NCBI GenBank assembly: GCA_018650845.1
Contig: JABIFF010000006.1
Location: forward strand, 1-64,000
Source: Chloroflexota bacterium
GTDB lineage: Bacteria; Chloroflexota; Dehalococcoidia; Lucifugimonadales; Lucifugimonadaceae
Length of the DNA: 64,000 nt
Reading direction: 5' to 3'
The position numbers and the translations under genes are program-made. Within the stretch, counting starts at the first letter, position 1, and every line of letters begins with the position of its first letter. Positions 24,855 through 32,915 of the stretch are shown here, in pieces. The notes under the pieces were generated by a model. That model did no database searches. It saw nothing but the letters and a program-made list of their open reading frames with translations, and was not told where the DNA came from.

Positions 24855-26255
24855 TTGTCGAACAGTTCCGATCTATCCGCCCTCGAACCGAAAATCGCCG
24901 AACTTGCTTCGGAGTCGATGTCGCAAGATCGCATCCCCGGTTTGTCGATAGGTATCGTCCGTGGCGATTCGCTTGCCGAACACTATTCGTTCGGCACGCA
25001 GACACTTGGCGAAGATAAGCCAGCAACCCCGCAGACGATTTCTCGCATCGCTTCGATAACGAAGACGTTCACTGGAACGGCGATACTGCAGTTGCGTGAT
25101 CTTGGACAGCTGGAACTCGACGATCCGTTACTGGTTCACATGCCCGATTTCACGATCGCGAATGCGCTTCGTGGAACGCTTGAGGGCGTGACTCTTCGCA
25201 GATTGATGACTCACTACTCGGGTTTACGCACTGAGCACCCGCTAACCGATTGGAACGCGCCGTCGTTCCCAACAAGCGAAGAACTGCTCGATAATCTCGC
25301 CGAAATCGATGTCGTCATTCCGCAAGACAGCCAATGGAAATATTCGAACTTGGCTGTGGGGCTGCTCGGGCAGGTCGTCGAGCAACTAAGCGGCGTTCCG
25401 TATGAGCAGTACATCTACGAGGAAATAACAGGTCCACTCGGGCTAACTAACACTCGGTTTGACCTCGACGACTCTCAGGCCGTGCTCAAAGCAACCGGCT
25501 ACAGCCATCCTCTCCCCGGCACCGACGATCTTCGAATCGCACCGTACGCATCGTTACGTGGAATATCGGCTGCAGGCCAGCTTCACTCGAACGTCGAAGA
25601 TCTCGCAAAATGGATGTCATTCCAGTTCAGTTCAGGGCGTTCAACGCATTCAAGCAAAGTTCTTTCATCGGATTCTCTCGCCGAAATGCACCGACCCGTA
25701 TATATGTCGAACGACTGGTCGAACGGGCAGGCACTATCGTGGCGTATGAATCGTCGAGACGATCTCGTGATGCACAATCATGGCGGCGGTATTCAGGGCT
25801 ACGCATCGAACTTTGTGTTCAGCGTGAAAGCGCAGACCGGAGTGATAGTTCTAGCCAACATCTGGCCAGCGCCAACTCCATACGTCCTCGCTGAAGATAT
25901 CGCCGAGCTTGTTATTCATGAACTAGGACCAGTCGCTGAACCTGACACTAGCGATCTCGTAGCTGTATCTGAACAAGATGCCTCGCCGTATCTCGGACGA
26001 TTCTGGGCTGAACCGGGAGCGTACGTCGACGTAGTGTTCAGTGATGGCCGGTTTGGACTAGGCTCACCTCGTGAAGGCGATTACACACTTCACGGTCCTG
26101 CTGGCTTGGCTAGCGACCCAGCGGTTGCCGATTCGAATTCGTTCCGCACCGTTGGTGGCCGCGGGGCAGGCGAACTTGCTGAATTCTTTATGAACGACCA
26201 AGGCAAAGCGGAGTCGTTCCGACTCGGCGGATTCCTATACAAACGTGTCGACTAA
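24855..26255 (+). CDS. Beta-lactamase-family serine hydrolase with C-terminal domain
   Basis: A 466-residue protein. The class C beta-lactamase fold has SITK (Ser67, Lys70), YSN (Tyr163) and HNHGGG near residue 308. About 100 further residues form a C-terminal beta-rich domain, as in the DUF3471-type tails of such hydrolases. No signal peptide is seen. A TTG at 24855 is chosen because GGGAG lies 6 bases upstream; the frame is open 24 bases earlier but that part overlaps the preceding terminator. It is an esterase, peptidase or amidase of unknown substrate. The next gene starts 25 bases after the stop. Confidence 0.83.
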   Translation: MSNSSDLSALEPKIAELASESMSQDRIPGLSIGIVRGDSLAEHYSFGTQTLGEDKPATPQTISRIASITKTFTGTAILQLRDLGQLELDDPLLVHMPDFTIANALRGTLEGVTLRRLMTHYSGLRTEHPLTDWNAPSFPTSEELLDNLAEIDVVIPQDSQWKYSNLAVGLLGQVVEQLSGVPYEQYIYEEITGPLGLTNTRFDLDDSQAVLKATGYSHPLPGTDDLRIAPYASLRGISAAGQLHSNVEDLAKWMSFQFSSGRSTHSSKVLSSDSLAEMHRPVYMSNDWSNGQALSWRMNRRDDLVMHNHGGGIQGYASNFVFSVKAQTGVIVLANIWPAPTPYVLAEDIAELVIHELGPVAEPDTSDLVAVSEQDASPYLGRFWAEPGAYVDVVFSDGRFGLGSPREGDYTLHGPAGLASDPAVADSNSFRTVGGRGAGELAEFFMNDQGKAESFRLGGFLYKRVD

Positions 26256-26280
26256 TAGCACCGACGGAGAAGTGAAAAAC

Positions 26281-27951
26281 ATGGCTGGAGTATTTGAAAT
26301 CGCCGACGGCTTTATCGATACCGTTGCGAAGCATCACCCGATGTCGGCTACCCACATGGGAGTCAAGGGTTTCGATCACCTCATGGCCGATTATTCGCCA
26401 GAGGCTTCGGAAGCGTTTCACTCTGACGTGCTATCAGCAATGAAAGAGATGCAGGCGGCAGTTCCTGCAAATGAACGCGAACGAATGTGCAAAGACACGT
26501 TCATCGACGAGATTTCACTTTCGGTTGAACAGTACGAATCTCGTGAGCATCTGCGGGATATGAACGTTCTCTTCTCGCCAGTGCAAAGCGTTCGATCCAT
26601 CTTCGACCTCATGCCGCAAGACTCGGTTGAAGCATGGGAGAACATCGCTTCTCGAATGGAGAAGATAGGTGGCTCGCTGGCTGGCTACCGTCAAACGCTT
26701 GATATCGGTCGTTCAGAAGGATTGGTTACATCAGAGCGACAGGTAAACGGCACAGCTGAACAATGTGAAGCATGGGCCGGAGGTGGCGATAATTCGCCTT
26801 TCTTCGATTCGCTTGTAAACGCACTCGCATCTTCTGATATCAACGACGATTCACTTGCAGCGCGCATCGAAGATGCAGCAGCCTCCGCAACTGAAGCCTA
26901 TGACGAGATGGGCGACTATTTGCGCAATTCCTACTTGCCAGATGCAACGCCCGTCGATGGGGTTGGGCGAGACCGATACGCACTTTCGGCCAAGGGCTAT
27001 CTGGGGTCGGAAATCGATCCTGAAGAGACCTACGATTGGGGTTGGGAGCAACTGGAATGGGTTCGTTCCGAAATGACCAAAACGGCAGAACTGATCAAGC
27101 CCGGTGCTTCGATTGGTGAGGCAGTCGAGCTTCTCGAAACCGACCCTGCCAAGATGATCAAAGGCGAAGACGAATTCCGGCAGTGGATGCAAGATCTTCA
27201 AGACAAAACCATCGCTGAGATGGACGGTACCCACTTCGACATTCTCGACCCAGTTCGTAAGATCGAAGCTTTAATCTCACCTCCCGGTGGCGCTCTGGCG
27301 ATGTACTACACCGGTCCTTCGGAAGATTTTTCGCGGCCCGGCAGAACGTGGTACCCAACCGGCGGCAAGACCGAATTCCCTATCTGGCGTGAAGTGTCTA
27401 TCGCCTATCACGAAGGCGTGCCGGGGCACCATTTTCAAATAGCGACCAACGTTGCGATGACCGACGAACTATCACGGTTCCAACGACTGCTTGCTGGCAC
27501 ATCAGGTCACGCTGAAGGCTGGGCGCTCTACGCTGAGCGGCTAATGGGCGAACTCGGATATCTGGAAAATCCCGACTATTACATGGGCATGCTCGATGCT
27601 CAAGCGCTCCGCAGCGTGCGAGTAATCGTCGATATCGGAATGCATCTCGGTTTGAAAATCCCAAAGCATTCGGAGTTTCATCCTGGCGAAGTCTGGAACG
27701 GTGATCTTGCGCTGGAGTTCATGCAGGAGCGAGTTCACTTCCCCGCTGATTTCGTGGCTTCGGAAGTTGATCGATATCTCGGAATACCGGGACAAGCTAT
27801 CAGCTACAAAGTGGGCGAACGAGTGTGGCTCGAAGCTCGTGAATCGGCAAAGCAGTCATTGGGAGCAGATTTCGATTTGAAAGAATGGCACAACAAGGCG
27901 CTCAAGCTAGGGCCCATGGGACTCGCCCAAATGAAACGAGAGCTGACGTAG
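26281..27951 (+). CDS. DUF885 family putative metallopeptidase
   Basis: A 556-residue DUF885 (PF05960) protein. The zinc motif reads YHEGVPGHHFQ (about residue 386), the signature of this family, which is distantly related to M32-type carboxypeptidases. A second conserved acidic segment, SGHAEGWALYAE, follows about 30 residues on. No signal peptide is present. A GTG at 26245 in the upstream gene is in frame, but the ATG at 26281, with GGAG 11 bases upstream, gives the usual N-terminus. Probably cotranscribed with the serine hydrolase; together they may handle amide- or peptide-bonded substrates. Confidence 0.85.
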   Translation: MAGVFEIADGFIDTVAKHHPMSATHMGVKGFDHLMADYSPEASEAFHSDVLSAMKEMQAAVPANERERMCKDTFIDEISLSVEQYESREHLRDMNVLFSPVQSVRSIFDLMPQDSVEAWENIASRMEKIGGSLAGYRQTLDIGRSEGLVTSERQVNGTAEQCEAWAGGGDNSPFFDSLVNALASSDINDDSLAARIEDAAASATEAYDEMGDYLRNSYLPDATPVDGVGRDRYALSAKGYLGSEIDPEETYDWGWEQLEWVRSEMTKTAELIKPGASIGEAVELLETDPAKMIKGEDEFRQWMQDLQDKTIAEMDGTHFDILDPVRKIEALISPPGGALAMYYTGPSEDFSRPGRTWYPTGGKTEFPIWREVSIAYHEGVPGHHFQIATNVAMTDELSRFQRLLAGTSGHAEGWALYAERLMGELGYLENPDYYMGMLDAQALRSVRVIVDIGMHLGLKIPKHSEFHPGEVWNGDLALEFMQERVHFPADFVASEVDRYLGIPGQAISYKVGERVWLEARESAKQSLGADFDLKEWHNKALKLGPMGLAQMKRELT

Positions 27952-27961
27952 GAGAATGACT

Positions 27962-28116
27962 TCCCGACCCCTGCGGAGGGACCTTCGGTGGGGTCGGGGG
28001 ATGTGTAAGACGTATTCCGAGCCGAGTCTGCGTAGTCGAAGAATTTGGGATGGAGACGCTCTAAGGTGACACTCCACCAAGCCCATCCGCCGAAGATCCC
28101 TCCACAGGAGTCGGGA
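27962..28116. repeat. Inverted-repeat element, copy 1 (two 30-base arms)
   Basis: The left arm 27962-27991 and the right arm 28087-28116 are reverse complements at 26 of 30 positions; both contain TCCCGAC, GGAGGGA and CTTCGG. All four differences are C/T changes that become G-U pairs in a minus-strand RNA. About 95 bases lie between the arms. Related arms occur at 57888-58002 and 41786-41824. Confidence 0.75.
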
Positions 28117-28222
28117 TGATAGGTAGCGATCATAACTTGCTGAATCTCTCACGCAGCCGTTAGCATCGAAGCGTAATAACTTGATCGACAACGAAGGTCG
28201 GTCCGGTACTCAAGAGTAAAAA

Positions 28223-28516
28223 ATGCAACTTCTGATTACAGACGCAGCGAAAGAGTTCCTAAACGGTCGTGAACGACCTGTGGCGCTCGACTATCTCGCC
28301 GGACTCGGCTGAGGCGGTCACGCCTCGGTATCGGTCGATACCTACGCAAAGAAAGCCAACAAATCGGCTTACCAATTGGTCAAAGAAAAGGGCGTCGAGA
28401 TTCTCGTCTCGAAGAACCTTGCATCTAAAGCTGCAGCGATATTAGTTGAACAGAAAAAATTCTTGTTCTTCAAATGGATAACCGTAAGAGCCCAACTCTA
28501 CGGTCACGACACCTGA
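28223..28516 (+). CDS. HesB-like selenoprotein (UGA read as selenocysteine at residue 30)
   Basis: An ATG at 28223 opens a frame that meets TGA at 28310-28312 (codon 30), then continues without another stop for 67 codons to a TGA at 28514. Read through, the 97-residue product starts MQLLITDAAKEFL and has GLG-Sec-GG where HesB/IscA A-type carriers have GGGCSG, then GVEILVSKNL and FLFFKW, as in the HesB-like (seleno)protein family. It contains no cysteine at all. A SECIS-like hairpin with a GGTC loop starts 15 bases after the UGA. Likely an iron-sulfur or metal-handling protein. The alternative is a pseudogene, but the conserved position and hairpin argue against it. Confidence 0.78.
28327..28342 (+). 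promoter_or_regulatory. Bacterial SECIS-like hairpin
   Basis: GGTATC (28327-28332) and GATACC (28337-28342) form a perfect 6-base-pair stem with loop GGTC. The loop begins 21 bases after the UGA, within the range for bacterial SECIS elements, and GGUC matches the core of the Escherichia coli fdhF loop bound by SelB. A second perfect hairpin, GAGGCG/CGCCTC with loop GTCA (28311-28326), lies directly between the UGA and this one. Confidence 0.7.
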
Positions 28517-28561
28517 AGCCACGGATAACCATTTGGCCGTGAGCCGGATACAAGCAAACAA

Positions 28562-28600
28562 AAACAGCCCCGATTCCATTCTCAGGAATTGGGGCTGTTT
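28562..28600. terminator. Bidirectional intrinsic terminator
   Basis: AAACAGCCCCGATTCC (28562-28577) pairs with GGAATTGGGGCTGTTT (28585-28600), with one G-T pair. The T-run on the plus strand and the A-run at the left edge let it serve both the selenoprotein gene and the convergent membrane protein gene. Confidence 0.88.
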
Positions 28601-28636
28601 GATTATCAAGCTAAGTTCAATATTGAATGAACGCTC

Positions 28637-29107
28637 TTACGAGAACGATTCGTAGAGGCCACCAACTAGAAGTCCGAAGAGTATGTGAACTACTAGCGCA
28701 CCCATTGCGGTGGGCATGCCGAGCTTGAGGGCGAAGAAGCCAGGAGCGGCGACTGCGCCATCTTTGATACCACGGTGGATCGATGGGCCGATCATGCCGA
28801 AGAACATTCCTGTGCCGATGAAGTGAACGATTCCGAAAACAATTCCGATTGCATAACTGCTTTCGATATCGAGCCAGAGATAGAACGCTGCGTGAGCTGA
28901 AGCAAATATGAGGCTCATCACAAGGTGAATCATAAGACCGACGCCGTAGGTCATTCCGCCCACAGGCATCATCATTGTGCCGAGCATCTTCAGAAGATCC
29001 ATCTTCATCTGCTCGGGCATCATCATTCGACCCAGATAGATCGGTACAAGCATTGCGAGTCCGCCAAGGATGCCTGCGGTTAGTGCTGCTGACGAGTTGT
29101 ATTCCAT
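28637..29107 (-). CDS. Four-helix integral membrane protein
   Basis: A 156-residue, very hydrophobic protein rich in Met, Gly and Leu, with about four membrane segments (near 8-26, 45-70, 80-105 and 130-152). I do not recognise a family. A Met-rich stretch (MMMPEQMKMDLLKML and MMMP) lies in the first loop. The ATG at 29107 has GGAGG 9 bases upstream; a TTG two codons earlier is too close to that site. It is transcribed towards the selenoprotein and shares the bidirectional terminator. Confidence 0.75.
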   Translation of the reverse strand: MEYNSSAALTAGILGGLAMLVPIYLGRMMMPEQMKMDLLKMLGTMMMPVGGMTYGVGLMIHLVMSLIFASAHAAFYLWLDIESSYAIGIVFGIVHFIGTGMFFGMIGPSIHRGIKDGAVAAPGFFALKLGMPTAMGALVVHILFGLLVGGLYESFS

Positions 29108-29307
29108 GACCAAAATCCTCCACTTAGGTTGTCCGTGCCGAGATCAAGTTCCGATCCCGCTGCCGTGTTCGGTCAATAAATGTGATGCGGTCGGGGACAA
29201 GAACGGTTCTGCGTCGTTTTGGGTCGAGTCGACATCCAACTGCAATAAGCTTTAGCTTAGGGCGACTGAAAATCGCCGATGAATTTGGAAAATTGGAGAA
29301 GTGCTGA

Positions 29308-30843
29308 GTGGCTACAGATCGCAAACAATCCGACTCGACTTCTCCTAAGCGAATCATGAAAACAGCCGATTCCGTATTTCACGAGCTCACTCGTTCTATG
29401 TGTCCCGAGTGCAAAGACATCATCAACGGCGAAATACATCTCACCGATGGCAAGGTTGTCCTGAGGAAGCGATGCCCGCGAGGCTGCAATAACGGCAAGC
29501 AGTGGGAAGTGCTGATCTCTCCAGATGCCGAGGGCTATCTAGATCAACAGCGCTACAACAAGCCCGGAACTATCCCGCTCGAGTTCAGCACCGAGATCAA
29601 TGAAGGTTGCCCCTACGACTGCGGCCTCTGCCCAGATCATAAGCAGCATGCCTGTCTCGTTTTGATCGAAGTGAACACAGCGTGCGATCTGGCGTGTCCT
29701 ACTTGCTTCGCTGATGCCGGACCGGGCTTCAACATCACCATGGACGAATGCGAGACGATGCTGGATACGTTCGTCCGCACGGAAGCTGAACCCGAAGCGA
29801 TCCAGTTCTCAGGCGGTGAGCCAACACTGCATCCACAACTTTTCGATTTCATGAAACTCGCCAAAGCCAAAGGCGTGCGCCACGTTATGGTCAACACGAA
29901 CGGACTTCGCATCGTTCGTGATCCCGAATGGGCTGCCGAGTTCGCAGCGCTCAACCCAACCGTCTATTTCCAATTCGACGGCCTTCGAGATTCAACGTAC
30001 GAAGCACTACGTGGCGAACCGCTCCTCGAAGAAAAGTTGAAGGTGCTCGACAAGCTTGCCGAATTCGATCTCAATACGATTCTCGTTGCCGCTATTGAAC
30101 GTGACGTAAACGAAGATGAAATTCCAGAGATTATAAAATTCGGACTCAAGCATCCAGCCGTTCGCGCTGTCATGTTTCAGCCGGTTACTCACACAGGTCG
30201 TCACCTTGAATTCGATCCCATGAACCGGGTCACGATTCCAGAAGTAATCGAGCGTATTGACGGTGGAACCGATGGCATTTTTGTGAAGAGTGATTTCGTG
30301 CCAGTGCCGTGTTGTCACCCTTCATGCCAATCGGTGACTTACTCGTATATCGACGAAGATGGCGGGGTCGTGCCTTTGCCTAGAATCGTCGACGTAGACG
30401 AATATCTCGACTACATCACCAATCGAACTTTTCCCGATATTACCGGCGAAGTTCGTGATGCGCTCGAGGGCCTGTGGTCGTCATCAGCCACTCCCGGCGG
30501 AAACAAGCTCGCCGACGATTTCTGCGCCGCCTGTGCCGACCTCGGATTGTTCAATGGTGAATCGAAAGAGATCGCCAAACGTATTTTCTCGATATCAATC
30601 AAAGACTTTCAAGATCCCTATACGTTCGACATCAAGAAGCTGATGAAATGTTGCGTCGAGATTGCTACACCAGACGGTCGACTGATTCCGTTCTGCTCGT
30701 ACAACAACGTGGGCTATCGGGAGGAAGTGAAAGAGGAGCTGATGAAACAGCGAGCGAGAGATCGAATCAGCCGAATCAACGCTAGCGCGCTGAGCAAAAC
30801 GGATGCTGGTAAATCGGCAGCTACCGAACAGGATGAGAGTTAG
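29308..30843 (+). CDS. Radical SAM enzyme of the tetraether synthase (Tes/MJ0619)-like family
   Basis: A 511-residue protein. N-terminal MCPEC (Cys32, Cys35) and CPRGC (Cys56, Cys60) pairs lead to GCPYDCGLCPDHKQHAC (Cys101, 105, 108, 116). The radical SAM site is the canonical CX3CX2C (Cys126, 130, 133), followed by SGGEPT (168-173). Further cysteine groups (CCHPSCQ, CAAC, KCC) fill the C-terminal half. This arrangement belongs to the family that includes archaeal Tes, which joins lipid alkyl chains tail to tail; many bacterial members are uncharacterised. GGAG lies 9 bases before the GTG. First gene of a three-gene unit. Confidence 0.82.
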   Translation: MATDRKQSDSTSPKRIMKTADSVFHELTRSMCPECKDIINGEIHLTDGKVVLRKRCPRGCNNGKQWEVLISPDAEGYLDQQRYNKPGTIPLEFSTEINEGCPYDCGLCPDHKQHACLVLIEVNTACDLACPTCFADAGPGFNITMDECETMLDTFVRTEAEPEAIQFSGGEPTLHPQLFDFMKLAKAKGVRHVMVNTNGLRIVRDPEWAAEFAALNPTVYFQFDGLRDSTYEALRGEPLLEEKLKVLDKLAEFDLNTILVAAIERDVNEDEIPEIIKFGLKHPAVRAVMFQPVTHTGRHLEFDPMNRVTIPEVIERIDGGTDGIFVKSDFVPVPCCHPSCQSVTYSYIDEDGGVVPLPRIVDVDEYLDYITNRTFPDITGEVRDALEGLWSSSATPGGNKLADDFCAACADLGLFNGESKEIAKRIFSISIKDFQDPYTFDIKKLMKCCVEIATPDGRLIPFCSYNNVGYREEVKEELMKQRARDRISRINASALSKTDAGKSAATEQDES

Positions 30844-30849
30844 TTCAGA

Positions 30850-31422
30850 GTGGCGCATATTCCAATAGAACTGCCTGATCAGTCGATACATATCCACGCC
30901 CAGCGAGAGCTAGCGTTCGAAATGGTTTCCGCGCTTGGAGTCACGGATGCGAATTCGACCAAGTCGGGCAGTTCCAGTGCAGGTTCCACTCCAATGATCA
31001 GGGTGATCGCCACCAATGGCGATCGTCAACTGGTTGAATTCCGCACACCGCTGAAAATCGGATCTCTGAGCACTAATTGGAAAACGACGGAATGGGTGAC
31101 ACCGATCAAACCGCGTTCGATTGATTTCGACTTGCTGCCTGACAAGGGGATTTTGAGTGGTGGTCTTCGGCAGCTCAATGATCGCTTTGAGTTTTCGGAA
31201 GAGGGGAATTGCACTGTACTCACGTACAAAAGTACGTTCGGGATTCGATGGTCGATTGGTGGCTGGTTACTCGGTAAAACGGTGGTTGAGCGGATCATAA
31301 AATCACACATGATCGAACACCTCGACGAGGTGAAAGAGATGATCGAAAATCGTGCGAAACGCAGCCGGGTATATCCACAACAGGCGTGCCTGCAAGGCAG
31401 TACTCCGCCGGGCGGGAGTTAG
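30850..31422 (+). CDS. SRPBCC-fold protein
   Basis: A 190-residue protein with the alternating pattern of the SRPBCC (Bet v1/polyketide cyclase-like) fold: an N-terminal beta strand VSIHIHAQRELAFEMV-like start, several beta strands in the middle and a long C-terminal amphipathic helix (about 145-175). Such proteins bind hydrophobic ligands in a deep pocket. The last 20 residues are low complexity. It starts 6 bases after the radical SAM gene and ends 5 bases before the methyltransferase, so the three work together. A lipid intermediate as ligand is plausible but inferred. Confidence 0.65.
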   Translation: MAHIPIELPDQSIHIHAQRELAFEMVSALGVTDANSTKSGSSSAGSTPMIRVIATNGDRQLVEFRTPLKIGSLSTNWKTTEWVTPIKPRSIDFDLLPDKGILSGGLRQLNDRFEFSEEGNCTVLTYKSTFGIRWSIGGWLLGKTVVERIIKSHMIEHLDEVKEMIENRAKRSRVYPQQACLQGSTPPGGS

Positions 31423-31427
31423 CGCTG

Positions 31428-32231
31428 GTGAACGTAAAAAAACTCGATGAGCAACCAGTCGGCGCGTGCTGCTCGATTATCTACAGCCATCCGCTTGCTA
31501 CTTGGCTGATCGGCGAATCGTTCCACCCCGGCGGATTAGCCCTCACCGACGAACTCGCTTTGCTAACGGAACTAGGTCCCGGGATGCGCTTGCTCGATGC
31601 AGGATGTGGCAGGGGGACGAGCACGGTTCATCTCGCTGAATCGACCGGATGCGAGGCGGTTGGACTCACACTGGAATCTGATGGAGTGCAACGAGGTCAA
31701 TCACTTGCAACCGCCACGGGTGTCGAAGATCGGGTTCGCTTCGTTCAAGACGATATCTTGCGTATGGATAGGGTTAGCGGCGAGTTCGATGTAGTGCTGA
31801 TGGAATGCGTGCTGTCGACTCTAGAGCGAAAGCCAGAATCACTGCGTCAGCTGTATCGGATCACCAAACCTGGCGGATTTATCGCTCTTACCGATGTGAC
31901 GATGGCTGCCGAGCTTCCTGAAGAGCTTAGTGGCTCGATTGGTGCTGCGTTGTGTATGGCCGATGCACGTGATCTCGACGAGTACATGAGCTTGGTCGAA
32001 GAAGCCGGATTCAAGGTGAAGGAGTATCGATCGGCGAAAGAAGCAGTTCAAGAACTTATCAAGAAGATCGGAACTCGCTTGTTGATCGCCGACGCGGCAA
32101 TCGGACTAGGCAGTCTGAAAGTGGATCGTTCGCTTATCGTCGCCGCCCGTGACGCCCTCAAGACCGCTTCAAAATTAGTAGAAGAGGGCACTTTGGGTTA
32201 CGGGCTAATCGTGGCACAGCGAGTGGGCTGA
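31428..32231 (+). CDS. Class I SAM-dependent methyltransferase
   Basis: A 267-residue methyltransferase. SAM motif I is LLDAGCGRGTS (Asp57 region), followed by VGLTLESDG and VLMECVLSTL. Before the fold lies a SHPLATWLIGESFHPGGLALT segment typical of a subset of methyltransferases (DVU_1556-like) found beside radical SAM genes. The GTG at 31428 with GGGAG 9 bases upstream is preferred to an earlier in-frame start inside the SRPBCC gene. The substrate is unknown; it may methylate a lipid or cofactor made with the radical SAM enzyme. Its stop touches the stop of the convergent plsY gene. Confidence 0.8.
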   Translation: MNVKKLDEQPVGACCSIIYSHPLATWLIGESFHPGGLALTDELALLTELGPGMRLLDAGCGRGTSTVHLAESTGCEAVGLTLESDGVQRGQSLATATGVEDRVRFVQDDILRMDRVSGEFDVVLMECVLSTLERKPESLRQLYRITKPGGFIALTDVTMAAELPEELSGSIGAALCMADARDLDEYMSLVEEAGFKVKEYRSAKEAVQELIKKIGTRLLIADAAIGLGSLKVDRSLIVAARDALKTASKLVEEGTLGYGLIVAQRVG

Positions 32232-32855
32232 CTACTCCAGCAATCCAACCTTGCGCCAGTTCCTATCACGTAGAGCCTGCTTCAATTCGGTGAATTCCCG
32301 AGCGAAGTGAGTGACGATGACGAGAAGACTCAACACCAAGCAAAGCACGATGCAAAGAGTCGGCGCACCGGCGATGATGAATATTGCATTGATAGCGATG
32401 ATCCCGGCCCCAAAAGCCCAAACCCAGCTTCGAGTCGCAAAGTAAATCGCAAACACTAGCGGACCCGCCATCATCGATAACACCGGCGCCATCGCCAGCG
32501 ATATTCCAAAGATAACTGCAACGCCCTTACCGCCCTTGAACCCGATGTACGGCGACCAGTTGTGACCCGCGGTAACCGCAATAGCCATGGCAAACAGTGT
32601 GTAGTCGGAAGCCCCGGCCAATCGACCAATTCCTATAACCGCTGCTCCTTTCGCCGCATCAGCCGCCAGCACCAGCAATCCGGAGCGTAACCCTAAAGTT
32701 CGAACAGCATTAACCGTGCCGACGTTGCCGTTGCCATGCTCACGAATATCTACCCCGCGTTGAATCTTGGCGCCAAGGTAGGCAGCAGGTATTCCGCCAA
32801 TCAAATAGGCGATAAGAACAAGCAGGGCGGTGGTCAACAGTTCAGAGGGCATCAT
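32232..32855 (-). CDS. plsY: Glycerol-3-phosphate acyltransferase PlsY
   Basis: A 207-residue membrane protein with about seven hydrophobic segments and both PlsY signatures: GNGNVGTVNAVRTLG (41-55) and GHNWSPYIGFKGGKGVA (about 97-113). PlsY uses acyl phosphate to acylate glycerol-3-phosphate, the first step of bacterial phospholipid synthesis. It therefore indicates ester lipids in this organism, of interest beside the Tes-like gene. It converges on the methyltransferase with no intergenic bases. Confidence 0.93.
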   Translation of the reverse strand: MMPSELLTTALLVLIAYLIGGIPAAYLGAKIQRGVDIREHGNGNVGTVNAVRTLGLRSGLLVLAADAAKGAAVIGIGRLAGASDYTLFAMAIAVTAGHNWSPYIGFKGGKGVAVIFGISLAMAPVLSMMAGPLVFAIYFATRSWVWAFGAGIIAINAIFIIAGAPTLCIVLCLVLSLLVIVTHFAREFTELKQALRDRNWRKVGLLE

Positions 32856-32915
32856 CGGATATTAGATGCCCAACCGGAACATACGTTGCCGCTCAAGAAA
32901 ACCAGCCTCTGTCTG

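Noticed and set aside
28223-28312. Short ORF or pseudogene ending at the TGA at 28310
   Set aside because: The same frame continues for 67 codons in family-like sequence, with Sec exactly at the conserved Cys position and a SECIS-like hairpin. Decay would not produce this.
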